The notes under the pieces: model-generated | What the model was told of the DNA's origin: nothing | The model's input: only the letters and a program-made list of their open reading frames with translations | Databases searched by the model: none | Source: Anaerolinea thermophila | GTDB taxonomy: Bacteria > Chloroflexota > Anaerolineae > Anaerolineales > Anaerolineaceae | Assembly (NCBI RefSeq): GCF_020723905.1 | Contig: NZ_DYHZ01000004.1 | Span: 241,199-305,198, forward strand | Length of the DNA: 64,000 nucleotides | Reading direction: 5' to 3' | Shown: in pieces, positions 36,502-46,387 of the stretch | How positions within the stretch are numbered: position 1 is the stretch's first letter | Layout: every line of letters starts with the position of its first letter | Translations under genes and position numbers: made by a program

Positions 36502-38454
36502 ATGATTGTGAAACGCTGGATGCCTCTTGTGCTGATGACTCTGGCGCTGGTGAGCGGATGTATTGTGCCGCCCAGCCCCACCCCGGCGGCGAGCGTCACG
36601 CCCACCGCCTTACCCCCTACCCCCACCGAAACGCCCATCCCCACCCCGGAAATGCCCCGTACGCTGGTGGTGTGCCTTGCCGAAGAACCGCAGACGCTGT
36701 ATCCCTACGGCGGCAATTCGCGCAGTATGTGGGCGGTGCTGGAAGCCCTGTACGATGGTCCCTTTGATACCCGTCAGTACGGCGTCCAGCCGGTGATTCT
36801 GGAGAAGATGCCCGCGCTGAGCGACGGCGATGCCCGCATTGAAGCGGTTGAGGTTCGGGCAGGCGACCCTGTGGTGGATGCGGCGGGCAATCTGGTGGCG
36901 CTGGCGGCGGGTGTGCAGGTGCTCCCGGCGGGGTGTGCCTCGCCGGAGTGCGCCGTCACCTGGGACGGATCCAGTTCTCTGCAGATGGATCGTCTGACGG
37001 TCACCTTCCGCCTCAAGGAGGGCATTCAGTGGTCAGACGGCGCCCCGCTCACCGCCGAAGATTCGGTCTTTTCCTTCAATATTGCCGCCGACCCGGCAAC
37101 GCCGACCGCCAAGGGGCTGATTGACCGCACTCTCTCTTACACGGCGCTGGATGAGCGTACGGTGGAGTGGGTGGGCGTGCCCGGTTTTCTGGAGCGCAAC
37201 TACCCGGCGTATTTCTTCCTGCCTCTGCCCAGACATGCCTGGGGGACGCTGAGCGCGGCGCAGATTTTACAGGATGAGCAGATTCGCCGCGCGCCGCTGG
37301 GCTGGGGGGCGTATACGGTGCAGGAGTGGACGGCGGGCGATCACATCACCCTGAAGAAGAATCCGCTGTACTTCCGCGCCGCCGAGGGGTTGCCTGCCTT
37401 CGATACGCTGGTGTTCCGCTTCTCGGGCAATCCGCCCGACAGCGCTTTGATGGCGCTGGTGGCGGGCGAGTGCGACATCGTCGAACCCAATGCCGATTTC
37501 CTGCCCCTGCTGGAAGAACTCATCAACACGCAGAACAACGGGCGCTTGCAGTTACTGCTGGCGCAGGGTCCGGAGTGGGAGCATGTGGCGTTTGGCATCC
37601 GCCCGGCGTCTTACGATGACGGCTACGACCCGGCGGCGGGCGACCGCCCCGATTTCTTCGGCGACGTGCGCACCCGCCAGGCGTTTGCACTGTGCGCCAA
37701 CCGGGAGGCGATTGTCCGGCAGGTGTTCTTCAACCGTGTGGAAGTGCCGCGCGGCTATCTGGCGCCCGATCACCCCGCCTACAACAAAGAGGCACTGCCC
37801 GAATATCCCTACGACCCGGCGCGGGGGAGTGCCCTGCTGGATGAGGTGGGCTGGAAGGACCTCGATAACGACCCCGGCACCCCGCGCGTGGCGCAGGGGG
37901 TGAGCGGCGTCCCCGACGGCACCCCTCTGAAGGTGGAATTGCTCACCACACAGGCGGCACTGCGCACCCAGACCGCGCAGACCCTTCAGCAGTCCTGGCG
38001 CGCCTGCGGCATTGAAACGACCATTGCCCAGTTGCCCCCCGGCGAGATGTTCGCCCCCGGTCCGGATGGGGCAGTCTTTGGCAGGCGCTTTGACCTTGCC
38101 ATGTTCTACTGGCAGACCAGTCAGCGCAATGCCTGCGCGCTGTACACCAGTGCCCAGATCCCCGGTGCCATCAACCAGTGGATTGGCGTCAACGTGAGCG
38201 GTTTTTCCTCGCCCGCCTACGATGCGGCGTGTCTGGATTCACTGCGGGCGCATGCCACCCCCGCAGAAGATCTGCAAGCCCTGCAGAACGCCGAGAAAGT
38301 CTTTGCAGAGCAGTTGCCCGTCCTGCCGCTGTACTTTCAGTTGAAGATTGCCATTGCCCGCCCCGATCTGTGCGGTTTTGCGCTTGATCCCACGGCGCGC
38401 AGTTTCCTGTGGAACATTGAAGATATCCATATCGGTGAGGGTTGTCAGCCGTGA
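36502..38454 (+). CDS. Peptide/oligopeptide ABC transporter substrate-binding lipoprotein
   Basis: 650 aa from ATG 36502. GTG 36508 is an alternative with better spacing from the GGAGG at 36496-36500, and a second promoter-like TATAAT supports a leaderless ATG. Signal peptide with lipobox VSGC, a Thr/Pro linker, then a normal-order SBP_bac_5 domain: RTLVVCLAEEPQTLYPYGG, LTVTFRLKEGIQWSDGAPLT, then AEDSVFSFN, GWGAYTVQEWTAGDHITLKK and RQAFALCANREAIVRQVFF. Longer than usual by an insertion at about 100-160. No permease genes follow; RarD overlaps its stop. Confidence 0.88.
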   Translation: MIVKRWMPLVLMTLALVSGCIVPPSPTPAASVTPTALPPTPTETPIPTPEMPRTLVVCLAEEPQTLYPYGGNSRSMWAVLEALYDGPFDTRQYGVQPVILEKMPALSDGDARIEAVEVRAGDPVVDAAGNLVALAAGVQVLPAGCASPECAVTWDGSSSLQMDRLTVTFRLKEGIQWSDGAPLTAEDSVFSFNIAADPATPTAKGLIDRTLSYTALDERTVEWVGVPGFLERNYPAYFFLPLPRHAWGTLSAAQILQDEQIRRAPLGWGAYTVQEWTAGDHITLKKNPLYFRAAEGLPAFDTLVFRFSGNPPDSALMALVAGECDIVEPNADFLPLLEELINTQNNGRLQLLLAQGPEWEHVAFGIRPASYDDGYDPAAGDRPDFFGDVRTRQAFALCANREAIVRQVFFNRVEVPRGYLAPDHPAYNKEALPEYPYDPARGSALLDEVGWKDLDNDPGTPRVAQGVSGVPDGTPLKVELLTTQAALRTQTAQTLQQSWRACGIETTIAQLPPGEMFAPGPDGAVFGRRFDLAMFYWQTSQRNACALYTSAQIPGAINQWIGVNVSGFSSPAYDAACLDSLRAHATPAEDLQALQNAEKVFAEQLPVLPLYFQLKIAIARPDLCGFALDPTARSFLWNIEDIHIGEGCQP

Positions 38455-39332
38455 AAAAAGGCTACCTGTACGCGTTTCTGGCTTACGGCATGTGGGGCGT
38501 TTTTCCGTTGTACTGGAAAGCCCTGCAGGATGTGCCTTCGGTTCAGATTCTGGCACACCGTGTGGTGTGGTCGCTGGTGTTTCTGGTCTTCCTGATCTCC
38601 CTGCGGCGGGAGTGGGAAGCCCTGCGCGGCATGCTTTCGCGGCGGGTCTTGCTGGTATATGCCCTCTCGGGGGCGCTGGTGACCCTGAACTGGGGACTGT
38701 ACATCTGGGGCGTCAACGCCAATCATGTGGTGGAAGCCTCGCTGGGGTACTTCATCAATCCGCTGGTGAACGTCCTGCTGGGGGTGGTGTTCCTGCGCGA
38801 GCGTCTGCGCCCTGCGCAGTGGGCGGCTATCGGGCTGGCGATGGTGGGCGTGCTGTACATGACCGTTGCCTATGGGCGTTTGCCCTGGCTGGCGCTGGCG
38901 CTGGCGTTCACCTTTGGTATTTATGGCTACCTGAAGAAGACCTTTCCGCTTAATTCCCTGCACGGATTGACGCTGGAGACCGGCGCAGTCACCCCGCTGA
39001 TGCTGGCGTATCTGGTGTATCTGGAGGTCAACGGGCAGGGGGCGTTCCTGCACGGCAGTGCCCTGCGATCTTTTTTGCTGGCGCTGGCGGGGGTGGTGAC
39101 GGCAACCCCACTGCTCTTCTTCGGCATGGGGGCGCGCCTCATTCCGCTCTCGACCATGGGGTTGATTCAGTACCTCTCGCCGACCATTCAGTTTCTGCTG
39201 GGGGTTTTTCTCTATCATGAGCCGTTCGATCAGGCGCGCCTGATTGGCTTTGGGGTGGTGTGGCTGGCGCTGGCGCTGTATCTGGTGGAGGGGTATCTGC
39301 ATCAGCGCCGGGCTGTCCCTGCCACCGGGTAG
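38451..39332 (+). CDS. rarD: RarD family EamA-type transporter
   Basis: 293 aa, about ten hydrophobic segments. N-terminus KKGYLYAFLAYGMWGVFPLYW, WGLYIWGVNANHVVEASLGY and IQYLSPTIQFLLGVFLYHE are hallmark RarD motifs. Start is GTG 38451, whose GTGA overlaps the previous stop by 4 bp and has a GGTGAGG site, so it is translationally coupled to the peptide-binding protein. Such proteins are drug/metabolite-superfamily exporters; the substrate is unknown. Confidence 0.9.
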   Translation: MKKGYLYAFLAYGMWGVFPLYWKALQDVPSVQILAHRVVWSLVFLVFLISLRREWEALRGMLSRRVLLVYALSGALVTLNWGLYIWGVNANHVVEASLGYFINPLVNVLLGVVFLRERLRPAQWAAIGLAMVGVLYMTVAYGRLPWLALALAFTFGIYGYLKKTFPLNSLHGLTLETGAVTPLMLAYLVYLEVNGQGAFLHGSALRSFLLALAGVVTATPLLFFGMGARLIPLSTMGLIQYLSPTIQFLLGVFLYHEPFDQARLIGFGVVWLALALYLVEGYLHQRRAVPATG

Positions 39333-39407
39333 AGATGCCGGAATGCGCCCCGGGATGCCGCAACGGGCGTAAAATGAGGGTATCCGTCTGGTGTATGGAG
39401 GATTTTC

Positions 39408-40010
39408 ATGGCTGAATCCATGCGTGAGATTCTGGCAAAGGTGGAGCGCGGGGAACTGACTCCCGAAGAGGCAGAGGCAATGCTGCGCGGGGAGACCCCG
39501 TCCACCCCGACTGAGCCGCCCGCGGAGGATGTCCCGCCGGTGGAGGGTGAGGTGCTGGAAAGCCCTGCGGAGGTGGATCTCCGCCTCAACCGCTGGCGAC
39601 TGTGGTGGCTGGTGCCGCTGGGCATTGGCGGTTTCATCCTGGTGGTGGGCATTTCCCTCATCACCCTGGGATATGCTTCCTCAAGCCCGTTCTGGTTCGT
39701 CTGCGGCTTTTTCCCGCTCTTTCTCGGTCTGATGGTGGCGGTGCTGGCGCTGTGGAGCCGGAAGGCGCGCTGGCTGCACCTGCGGGTGCGCGAGAAAGGC
39801 AAGATGCAGGTGGCGCTTTCGTTCCCCATTCCCATTCTGATGGGAAAGTGGTTCTTCACCCTGTTTGGCGGCGTCATCCCCGGATTGCGCGACCAGCCCG
39901 GGGTGGTTGAATCCATGCCGGAGATGCTGGACGCGGTCGGCAGGTCCCGCGAACCGCTCATCGTCGAAGTCAACGATGGGGATACTGAAGTAAAGATATA
40001 TTTAATTTGA
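39408..40010 (+). CDS. Two-TM protein with a short helical N-terminal (SHOCT-like) motif
   Basis: 200 aa. N-terminal helix REILAKVERGELTPEEAEAML resembles the short domain found in SHOCT-type and related membrane proteins. Linker of Pro/Glu, two hydrophobic segments (LWWLVPLGIGGFILVVGISL and WFVCGFFPLFLGLMVAVLAL), then a soluble tail ending in a beta strand (LIVEVNDGDTEVKIYLI). Function unknown. The context gives no partner. Confidence 0.6.
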   Translation: MAESMREILAKVERGELTPEEAEAMLRGETPSTPTEPPAEDVPPVEGEVLESPAEVDLRLNRWRLWWLVPLGIGGFILVVGISLITLGYASSSPFWFVCGFFPLFLGLMVAVLALWSRKARWLHLRVREKGKMQVALSFPIPILMGKWFFTLFGGVIPGLRDQPGVVESMPEMLDAVGRSREPLIVEVNDGDTEVKIYLI

Positions 40011-40053
40011 AGATCCAATACCGGATTCCTTACCGGACGTGCGGTGATGCTCG

Positions 40054-40062
40054 TGTTATACT
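40054..40062 (+). promoter_or_regulatory. Extended -10 promoter abutting the HAD gene
   Basis: TGTTATACT (TGn plus TATACT, hexamer 40057-40062) ends 6 nt before the ATG at 40069. No ribosome binding site is present. Confidence 0.55.
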
Positions 40063-40068
40063 TTCCCC

Positions 40069-40710
40069 ATGCAGACGACTTCCATTCAAGCCCTTCTCTT
40101 TGATGTGGGCGGGGTGATTCTGCGCACCGAAGATCCCGCGCCACGCGAGGCGCTGGCGCGTGAGTACGGGATGACCCGCGCCGAACTGGAGAAACTGGTC
40201 TTTGCCTCTCCGGCGGCGCTGGCGGCGGAACGCGGCGAGGTGGATGAGCCTGCCGTGTGGGACGCCATTGCCCGCACCCTGCGCCTTTCGCCCCCGCAGT
40301 TGAGTGCCTTCCGCGAGCAGTTCTGGGCAGGAGACCGCGTGGATACGGCTCTGCTGACCTTTCTGGCAGAGGCGCGTCCGCGGGTGCGTACGGGCTTGCT
40401 CTCCAACGCCTGGACACGCGACCTGCGCGCTCTGCTGTGCGCTTACGGCGCCCCCGCCGACCTGCTCGACCGCGCCGTGGAGGTGTGGCTGACCTCATCC
40501 ATGCTGGGGGCGCGCAAGCCCGATCCGCGTGCCTTTGCGGCGGCGCTGGAGCATCTGGGTGTGTCAGCCCATCAAACCGTCTTTGTGGATGATTTTGTGG
40601 AAAACGTGGAAGGCGCGCGCCGCGCCGGGCTGGTGGGCGTGCACTTCCAGAACACCGCTCAGACCCTCGATACCCTGCGCCGCCTGCTGGAGAACAGATG
40701 GAGCCGCTGA
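40069..40710 (+). CDS. HAD superfamily hydrolase
   Basis: 213 aa. HAD motifs: motif I LLFDVGGVIL (nucleophile Asp but Gly where the general acid/base Asp usually sits), motif II GLLSNAWT, motif III Lys in ARKPDPRAF and motif IV FVDDFVENV. A helical cap lies between I and II. The DVGGV form is common in HAD-IA proteins with weak or altered phosphatase activity. It overlaps the phosphoesterase gene downstream by 13 bp. Probably leaderless. Confidence 0.87.
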   Translation: MQTTSIQALLFDVGGVILRTEDPAPREALAREYGMTRAELEKLVFASPAALAAERGEVDEPAVWDAIARTLRLSPPQLSAFREQFWAGDRVDTALLTFLAEARPRVRTGLLSNAWTRDLRALLCAYGAPADLLDRAVEVWLTSSMLGARKPDPRAFAAALEHLGVSAHQTVFVDDFVENVEGARRAGLVGVHFQNTAQTLDTLRRLLENRWSR

Positions 40711-41294
40711 TCACCCTTGGCGTGGTTGCCGATACGCACGTCCCCGACCGGGTTAATGCCCTGCATCCTGAACTGATTTCTTCTCTGCGCAGGCAGGGTG
40801 TACAGCGCATCCTGCACGCCGGAGATGTGTGTGTTCCGGCGGTGCTGGAGGAACTGGAGCAGGTTGCGCCGGTTACAGCGGCGCGTGGCAACCGCGACTG
40901 GATGTTCCATCCGTCCCTGCCGTGGGTGGTGGAGATGGAACTGGGCGGCGTGCGTCTGGCGCTGATTCACGGGCAGGGCTCTTTCCTGCGCTACTGGTGG
41001 GACAAAACCCTGTATGTCCTGCAGGGCTACCGCTTCGAGCGCTACCGCAACGTTCTCCTGCGCACCTGTCCGCAGGCGGATGTGTATCTCTACGGGCACA
41101 CTCATCAGGCAGAAAACCGCCGCGAGAACGGCAAACTCTTCTTTAATCCGGGTTCTGCCAGTCTTGGCATCATCCCCGGGCGGGTGCCGCCTTCGTTTGG
41201 CATCCTGCGCATGGACGCCAGCGGCAGGGTGGAGGGGGAAATTCATGTGCTGAAAGGCTGGAAAGTCCAGCGCGGTGGGTGGGTCAGAGATTAA
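40698..41294 (+). CDS. YfcE-like metallophosphoesterase
   Basis: 198 aa. Metal-binding motifs in order: VADTHVPD, HAGD, ARGNRDWM, LIHG and GHTHQAENRR, then FFNPGSAS. Members hydrolyse phosphodiesters. Coupled to the HAD gene by overlap, so the two probably act on related phosphorylated small molecules. Confidence 0.88.
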   Translation: MEPLITLGVVADTHVPDRVNALHPELISSLRRQGVQRILHAGDVCVPAVLEELEQVAPVTAARGNRDWMFHPSLPWVVEMELGGVRLALIHGQGSFLRYWWDKTLYVLQGYRFERYRNVLLRTCPQADVYLYGHTHQAENRRENGKLFFNPGSASLGIIPGRVPPSFGILRMDASGRVEGEIHVLKGWKVQRGGWVRD

Positions 41295-41344
41295 GCACCT
41301 TACTCATCAGTACATCCAGAATCTGGACGATTCGGCTTACTCTG

Positions 41345-41484
41345 TGGTAAAATCCATCGGCTCGCCGAAGAGGGGAGCAAAAAATCAACTCACACGCTGG
41401 CTGACTGCTTCTGCGTGCCCCCGCAGGGGGTGAGGAAGCGGGATGAGGACAGCGGGAGAATAACGCAAAGGAGAAAAAAGAATA
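41345..41484 (+). promoter_or_regulatory. rpsB promoter and structured leader
   Basis: Extended -10 TGGTAAAAT (41345-41353) with a leader of about 125 nt. The leader holds a hairpin with CCCCC GCA GGGGG (41418-41430) nested in GCTTC/GAAGC (41407-41411 with 41435-41439), followed by AAAGGAG before the start. Ribosomal protein leaders often bind their product; that role here is inferred from position only. Confidence 0.45.
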
Positions 41485-42318
41485 ATGGCTACTGTGATCT
41501 CCATGAAAGCCCTTCTGGAGAGCGGCGTCCACTTTGGGCACCGCACGAACAAATGGAACCCCCACATGCGCCCGTACATCTTCACCGAGCGCAACGGGAT
41601 TCATATCATCGATCTTCAGCAAACTGTTAAAGCCCTGAATACGGCGTACAACCTGGTGCGCGATACCGTTGCCAACGGCGGTACGGTGCTGTTTGTTGGC
41701 ACCAAACGCCAGGCGCAGGAAACCGTGCGCGAGGAAGCCGAGCGCTGCGGTATGCCCTACGTGGTGGAGCGCTGGATGGGCGGTATCCTCACCAACTGGA
41801 TTACGTTCTATCAGCGTATTCAGGAACTGGAGCGCATGGAGCGCATGCGCGATAGCGGCGAGATTTCCCGCCTGACCAAGAAGGAAGGTCTGCTGATTCA
41901 GCGTGAGATTGACCGCCTCGAGGTGCGCCTGGGCGGTATCCGCAAGATGAAGCGCCTGCCCGACCTGCTCTTCGTGGTGGATGTGGATCGCGAAGCCACC
42001 GCCGTGCACGAAGCCAACAAGATGGGCATCCCCGTGATTGCGCTGGTGGATACCAACTGCGATCCGCGCGGCGTGGACTACGTCATTCCCTCCAACGATG
42101 ACGCCATCCGCGCCATCAAACTGCTGGTGGGCAAGATTGCCGATGCCGTCATTGAGGGCAAAGCCTACCGCAAGGAAGAAGTGAGCGAGGAAGAAGCCGC
42201 GGTGGACTTTAGCGCGGTGACCGTGGGCGTGGAAGAGGATATTGACGACGAAGCCCTGCTGGGCGAATCCACGCTGGCAAAGATGAAGGGGATGGTGGAT
42301 GACGAGATCGAGGAATAG
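41485..42318 (+). CDS. rpsB: 30S ribosomal protein S2
   Basis: 277 aa. Typical S2: [65 protein letters not shown] and the C-terminal [21 protein letters not shown] Glu-rich tail ends the protein. Assembles late into the 30S head. First of rpsB-tsf. Confidence 0.98.
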   Translation: MATVISMKALLESGVHFGHRTNKWNPHMRPYIFTERNGIHIIDLQQTVKALNTAYNLVRDTVANGGTVLFVGTKRQAQETVREEAERCGMPYVVERWMGGILTNWITFYQRIQELERMERMRDSGEISRLTKKEGLLIQREIDRLEVRLGGIRKMKRLPDLLFVVDVDREATAVHEANKMGIPVIALVDTNCDPRGVDYVIPSNDDAIRAIKLLVGKIADAVIEGKAYRKEEVSEEEAAVDFSAVTVGVEEDIDDEALLGESTLAKMKGMVDDEIEE

Positions 42319-42373
42319 TGCATTCCTCTGGTAAGCGAATCTGGCACATTTTGAGAAAGACGGGAAAAAGACC

Positions 42374-42976
42374 ATGGCAATTACGACTGAAATGATCAAG
42401 CAACTGCGCGAGGCAACCGGCGCAGGTATTCTGGACTGCCGAAAGGCGCTGGAGCAATCCAACGGCGATTACGAAAAGGCAGTAGATTACCTCCGCGAGA
42501 AAGGGCTGGCGCAAGCCGCCAAGCGCTCAGACCGCACTGCTTCTGAAGGCGTTATCGAAGTGTACTCGCACGGCAACGGGCGTGTGGCAGTGGTGGTGGA
42601 AGTCAACTGCGAGAGCGATTTCGTCGCCCGCGAAGCCTCCTTCCGCGCCTTTGCCCATGAACTGGCGCTGCAGATCGCGGCTTCCTCCCCCCGCTGGATC
42701 AAGGAAGAGGACATCCCCGAAGCCGAACTGAAGCGCGAAGCCGACATTGCGGCGGCGCGCGCCCGCGAAGAGGGCAAACCGGAAGCGGTGATTCCCCGCA
42801 TTGTCGAGGGGTACCTCAATAAATTCAAGGACGAGACCGTGCTGATGCGCCAGAAGTACATCCGCGATGAGAGCAAGACCATCCAGGATCTGTACAACGA
42901 ACTGGCAGTGTCTTTGAAAGAGAACATCGTCGTGCGGCGGTTCGTCCGCTGGGAACTGGGCGAAGCCTCGAGTTAA
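42374..42976 (+). CDS. tsf: Elongation factor Ts (short form)
   Basis: 200 aa, the short type lacking the duplicated C-terminal subdomain of E. coli EF-Ts, like the Thermus form. The N-terminal UBA-like region IKQLREATGAGILDCRKALE and CESDFVAR are present. Catalyses GDP release from EF-Tu. Ends directly before a strong terminator. Confidence 0.96.
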   Translation: MAITTEMIKQLREATGAGILDCRKALEQSNGDYEKAVDYLREKGLAQAAKRSDRTASEGVIEVYSHGNGRVAVVVEVNCESDFVAREASFRAFAHELALQIAASSPRWIKEEDIPEAELKREADIAAARAREEGKPEAVIPRIVEGYLNKFKDETVLMRQKYIRDESKTIQDLYNELAVSLKENIVVRRFVRWELGEASS

Positions 42977-43788
<812 letters not shown>

Positions 43789-43792
43789 TTTT

Positions 43793-43828
43793 GCGCACGG
43801 GGAGAACATCTCCGTGCGCTTTTGTTTG
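43793..43828 (+). terminator. Terminator after pyrH
   Basis: Hairpin of GCGCAC/GTGCGC plus GGAGA/TCTCC with a 2-nt bulge and ACA loop, followed by TTTTGTTTG. It begins just past the left repeat copy, so it belongs to the inserted DNA, not to the original pyrH context. Confidence 0.8.
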
Positions 43829-43959
43829 TGGGGGGGAGGTGCAGGGTATGGATTATTTGGGAACAGAGAATACCCGGTTAAGGAAGGCATCCAAAAGTGC
43901 CGCAGAATCCTGCCAGCCGGCTGAGGGCTGAGTTGGGTGGTGTTTTGTTGTGAAATACT

Positions 43960-44550
43960 TTACTTGCTATTAAGGGCATGTGCGCGCTCGTAGTTCACGA
44001 CAATAACACCGCTCGGGGTGACTTTGCTTTCTGTCACCTTGAACCTCATTGGAATTGTGCCATCGGCAAATAACCGCTTTCCAGCGCCCAATGTGATTGG
44101 GTATATCATCAGCCAGAATGCATCTACCAGATCATGCTTGATAAGGGTCTGAACAAGTCTGCTACTTCCCCAGACGTGCAAATCTGAACCCTGTTGTTGT
44201 TTGATTTCGGCAACTTTTTCTTCAATATCTCCATTTAAAAACACAGACGGCTGCCAATTGCTGGAGGTTCTGGTATTTGATGCAACATACTTGGTTGCTG
44301 CGTTGACATTGGGCCATATATTCCCATGTTGAGGCCAGTATGACTCCCAGATTTCAAAGGTGGTGCGTCCTAACAACAGGTCGAACGGCAAGTTCATCTG
44401 CCTTCTCAGAAGCATTCCAAGGACATCATCGGAAAATAAACTGATCCACCCACCATGCACAAAACCACCACTCATGTCCTCTTCGGGTCCGCCCGGGGCC
44501 TGTATGACACCATCAAGGGAAATATGTTCAAGCACAATAATTTTTCTCAT
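43960..44550 (-). CDS. Dihydrofolate reductase/RibD C-terminal domain protein
   Basis: 196 aa. [20 protein letters not shown] at the start and [51 protein letters not shown] and [12 protein letters not shown] are the NADPH-binding reductase fold of the YwjB/YyaP type, common on mobile DNA. Cytoplasmic; substrate unknown. Part of insert A; visibly lower in GC than rpsB-pyrH. Confidence 0.87.
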   Translation of the reverse strand: MRKIIVLEHISLDGVIQAPGGPEEDMSGGFVHGGWISLFSDDVLGMLLRRQMNLPFDLLLGRTTFEIWESYWPQHGNIWPNVNAATKYVASNTRTSSNWQPSVFLNGDIEEKVAEIKQQQGSDLHVWGSSRLVQTLIKHDLVDAFWLMIYPITLGAGKRLFADGTIPMRFKVTESKVTPSGVIVVNYERAHALNSK

Positions 44551-44643
44551 AACTGGGTTTCTTCCATGTTTGAATGATTATAGTGTAATCCGGTATTTTT
44601 TTCAGCAAGCCAGCCAGCGGTTTGCGTCAGCGGGTTGCGAAGT

Positions 44644-45135
44644 TTAGAACAATTTCCATCGCTTATATTTTCCCAGTTCTTTCCTGACACGGTTTTCAAA
44701 TTCTTTCCGATCTGTCAGCATGGCATCCGTTTTTGCGGCTTCAAGGGCCTGTTCCAGGTACTTTCGGGTATCTTCTTCTCGTCCAACCTGTCTGGAGAGG
44801 GTAGCCAGGTTGAAATAGAGGGGTGCACTGCCAGGGCGAATCTGTTGAGCCTGTTCCATAGCCTTAAGCGCTTCTCCCGGGCGATTCAAAGCGCTAAAGC
44901 AGGCCGATAAGTAAAAATAGGCATCAAACATCTCTGGCGTGCGATCAATCACCTCGAGGAAGCACGCGATCGCTGCCGCATAATGTTCTTTATAAAATAA
45001 TTCAACTCCACTGCTCATCAGGATGGTGATCTCTTTGTCGGGTGAGCGATATTCGGGGTTTTCACTGCCGCAGTACGAACATACTTTATCGTAGTCAGAT
45101 ACATTGGCTCCACAACTGGTGCATTTTACTGCCAT
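44644..45135 (-). CDS. Zinc-ribbon plus TPR protein
   Basis: 163 aa. N-terminal zinc ribbon CTSCGANVSDYDKVCSYCG, followed by TPR helices (ELFYKEHYAAAIACFLEVID, EALKAMEQAQQIRP, DTRKYLEQALEAAKTDA). No membrane segment. TPR proteins with a zinc ribbon are general adaptors. Lies 90 bp upstream, in transcript order, of the reductase gene and may share its promoter. Part of insert A. Confidence 0.75.
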   Translation of the reverse strand: MAVKCTSCGANVSDYDKVCSYCGSENPEYRSPDKEITILMSSGVELFYKEHYAAAIACFLEVIDRTPEMFDAYFYLSACFSALNRPGEALKAMEQAQQIRPGSAPLYFNLATLSRQVGREEDTRKYLEQALEAAKTDAMLTDRKEFENRVRKELGKYKRWKLF

Positions 45136-45267
45136 GATCCTGATCTCCTGCTGAATGTGTTGCAGATCATCTGCTGGAAAAACGCTGTTTCTACTGTGTT
45201 TTTTTTTATGGTAGGGGGTATGGCGAAACGCTCAGACTATCTTTTGATACGCGGTTTTTTCGCGTAC

Positions 45268-45463
45268 AGCCAGCCGAAAAAGGATGTTATGACCTGTTTT
45301 GCCCTGGGATTGGAAACCCTCCGAAATGATTAATAATAAATAAATTATATATCTAACTCCGCAAAATCAAGTATTTTTCCCGCCTGTTCCATTCCCCCCT
45401 GGATATCAGAACCCCTCAACCTGCACGAAAACCACCCTCACCCATCGGGCGAATGATGGGCAG
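45268..45463. repeat. Repeat R, copy A
   Basis: About 196 bp matching 49649-49853 in blocks: AAAAAGGATGTTATG, CAGAACCCCTCAACCTGCAC and a 33-bp block ending GATGGGCAG. Non-coding. The second copy carries two short insertions. Confidence 0.8.
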
Positions 45464-45590
45464 GTCCTCGGGGGCTTTTGTCAGGTGGGATTCGATTTCG
45501 GCTTGCATGGAAATCTCTCCTGGAAAATCCTGTACCTTAATGCTCCGAAAGGCTTCGGGGGCATCAGATTCCAGTCTGTACGTACCCGGC
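45464..45590 (-). pseudogene. Decayed 3' fragment of a fumarase beta-subunit gene
   Basis: The minus strand reads GTYRLESDAPEAFRSIKVQD and FPGEISMQAEIESHL, which align with the C-terminus of the intact fumarase beta subunit here (GVYKLEFGAPEAFWVIEVED, FP, SLHAEIEARS). An internal stretch of about nine residues is missing and roughly half the residues differ. No start or active region remains. Confidence 0.8.
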
Positions 45591-45602
45591 ATGCTCCTGA
45601 GC

Positions 45603-45679
45603 GCCCTCATTCGCGCACTGAAGGGCGAACCCGTGGGCACACTGGTGAGCGATTAAGCGCCCCTTCAACCAGCCTGCTG
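45603..45679 (+). repeat. Direct repeat A, right copy (pyrH remnant)
   Basis: 77 bp, one mismatch to 43712-43788, including the pyrH stop codon. It now lies 45 bp before tupB and is not part of any gene. Confidence 0.95.
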
Positions 45680-45724
45680 AGAATCCCCTTTGCGGGGTTT
45701 TCAGGTACAATCATTGCAGACTTC

Positions 45725-46381
45725 ATGGATGCTCAGGCTGGCGAAATTGTCCTTCTGTCTCTGCGCGTTTCCGGGGTAGCCCTGTTTTTCAGTTCTCTGC
45801 TGGGAATTCCTGCGGGTGTTTTACTGGGACTGAACCGCTTTCCCGGAAAGCGGCTTGCCGTCATTCTGATTTACACCGGCATGGGCTTTCCCCCGGTGGT
45901 CATTGGCTTGCTGGTGTATTTTTTGCTCTCCCAGCGCAGTCCGCTGGCGGGGTTGCCTTTTCTGCCCGATTTGTTCACTCCCGAAGCCATGATTCTGGCG
46001 CAGATCATTCTGGCGTTTCCGCTGGTAGCGGGCTTTACCATGACCGCCATCCAGGCGGTGGACCCTGCTCTGCGCCTGCAGGTGATGGCGCTGGGTGCCA
46101 CCCGCGCCCAGGCGGCGCTTTCCATCCTGCGCGAAGCCCGCAACGGGGTGATTGCTGCCATTGTGGCGGGTTTTGGGGGTATTATCTCCGAGGTGGGGGC
46201 GGTGATGATGGTGGGCGGCAATATCGCTGGACGCACCCGCGTACTCACCACCGCCATCGTTCTGGAAACGCGTCAGGGTAACTTTGAGGCGGCACTGTCG
46301 CTCAGCCTGATTTTGCTGGGCATGGCTTTTGTGGTGAACGCGTTGCTTTTTATCTTGCAGGACCGCTGGCAGAACGACTGA
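45725..46381 (+). CDS. tupB: Tungstate ABC transporter permease
   Basis: 218 aa, five to six hydrophobic segments and the EAA-type permease loop ALGATRAQAALSILREARNG. GIISEVGAVMMVGGNIAGRT is characteristic of TupB/WtpB-like permeases. Start ATG 45725; no ribosome binding site, but TACAAT ends 13 nt upstream, so the leader is very short. First gene of a B-C-A ordered operon. Confidence 0.85.
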   Translation: MDAQAGEIVLLSLRVSGVALFFSSLLGIPAGVLLGLNRFPGKRLAVILIYTGMGFPPVVIGLLVYFLLSQRSPLAGLPFLPDLFTPEAMILAQIILAFPLVAGFTMTAIQAVDPALRLQVMALGATRAQAALSILREARNGVIAAIVAGFGGIISEVGAVMMVGGNIAGRTRVLTTAIVLETRQGNFEAALSLSLILLGMAFVVNALLFILQDRWQND

Positions 46382-46387
46382 AATCCT

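Larger units (their letters stand above)
45136..45724. other. Gene-free mosaic of repeat R, a fumarase relic and a pyrH-end copy
   Basis: 590 bp without an intact gene. From the left: AT-rich unassigned DNA with a T9 run, repeat R (45268-45463), a decayed fumarase-beta 3' end (45464-45590), the pyrH-end repeat (45603-45679), a hairpin (CTGAGAA/TTTTCAG with CCCC/GGGG, 45677-45704) and a TACAAT -10 (45706-45711) for tupB. Confidence 0.75.

Noticed and set aside
45453-45656. Small plus-strand frame ending in the pyrH C-terminal residues
   Set aside because: It only joins antisense of the fumarase relic to the duplicated pyrH tail. It is not a gene.
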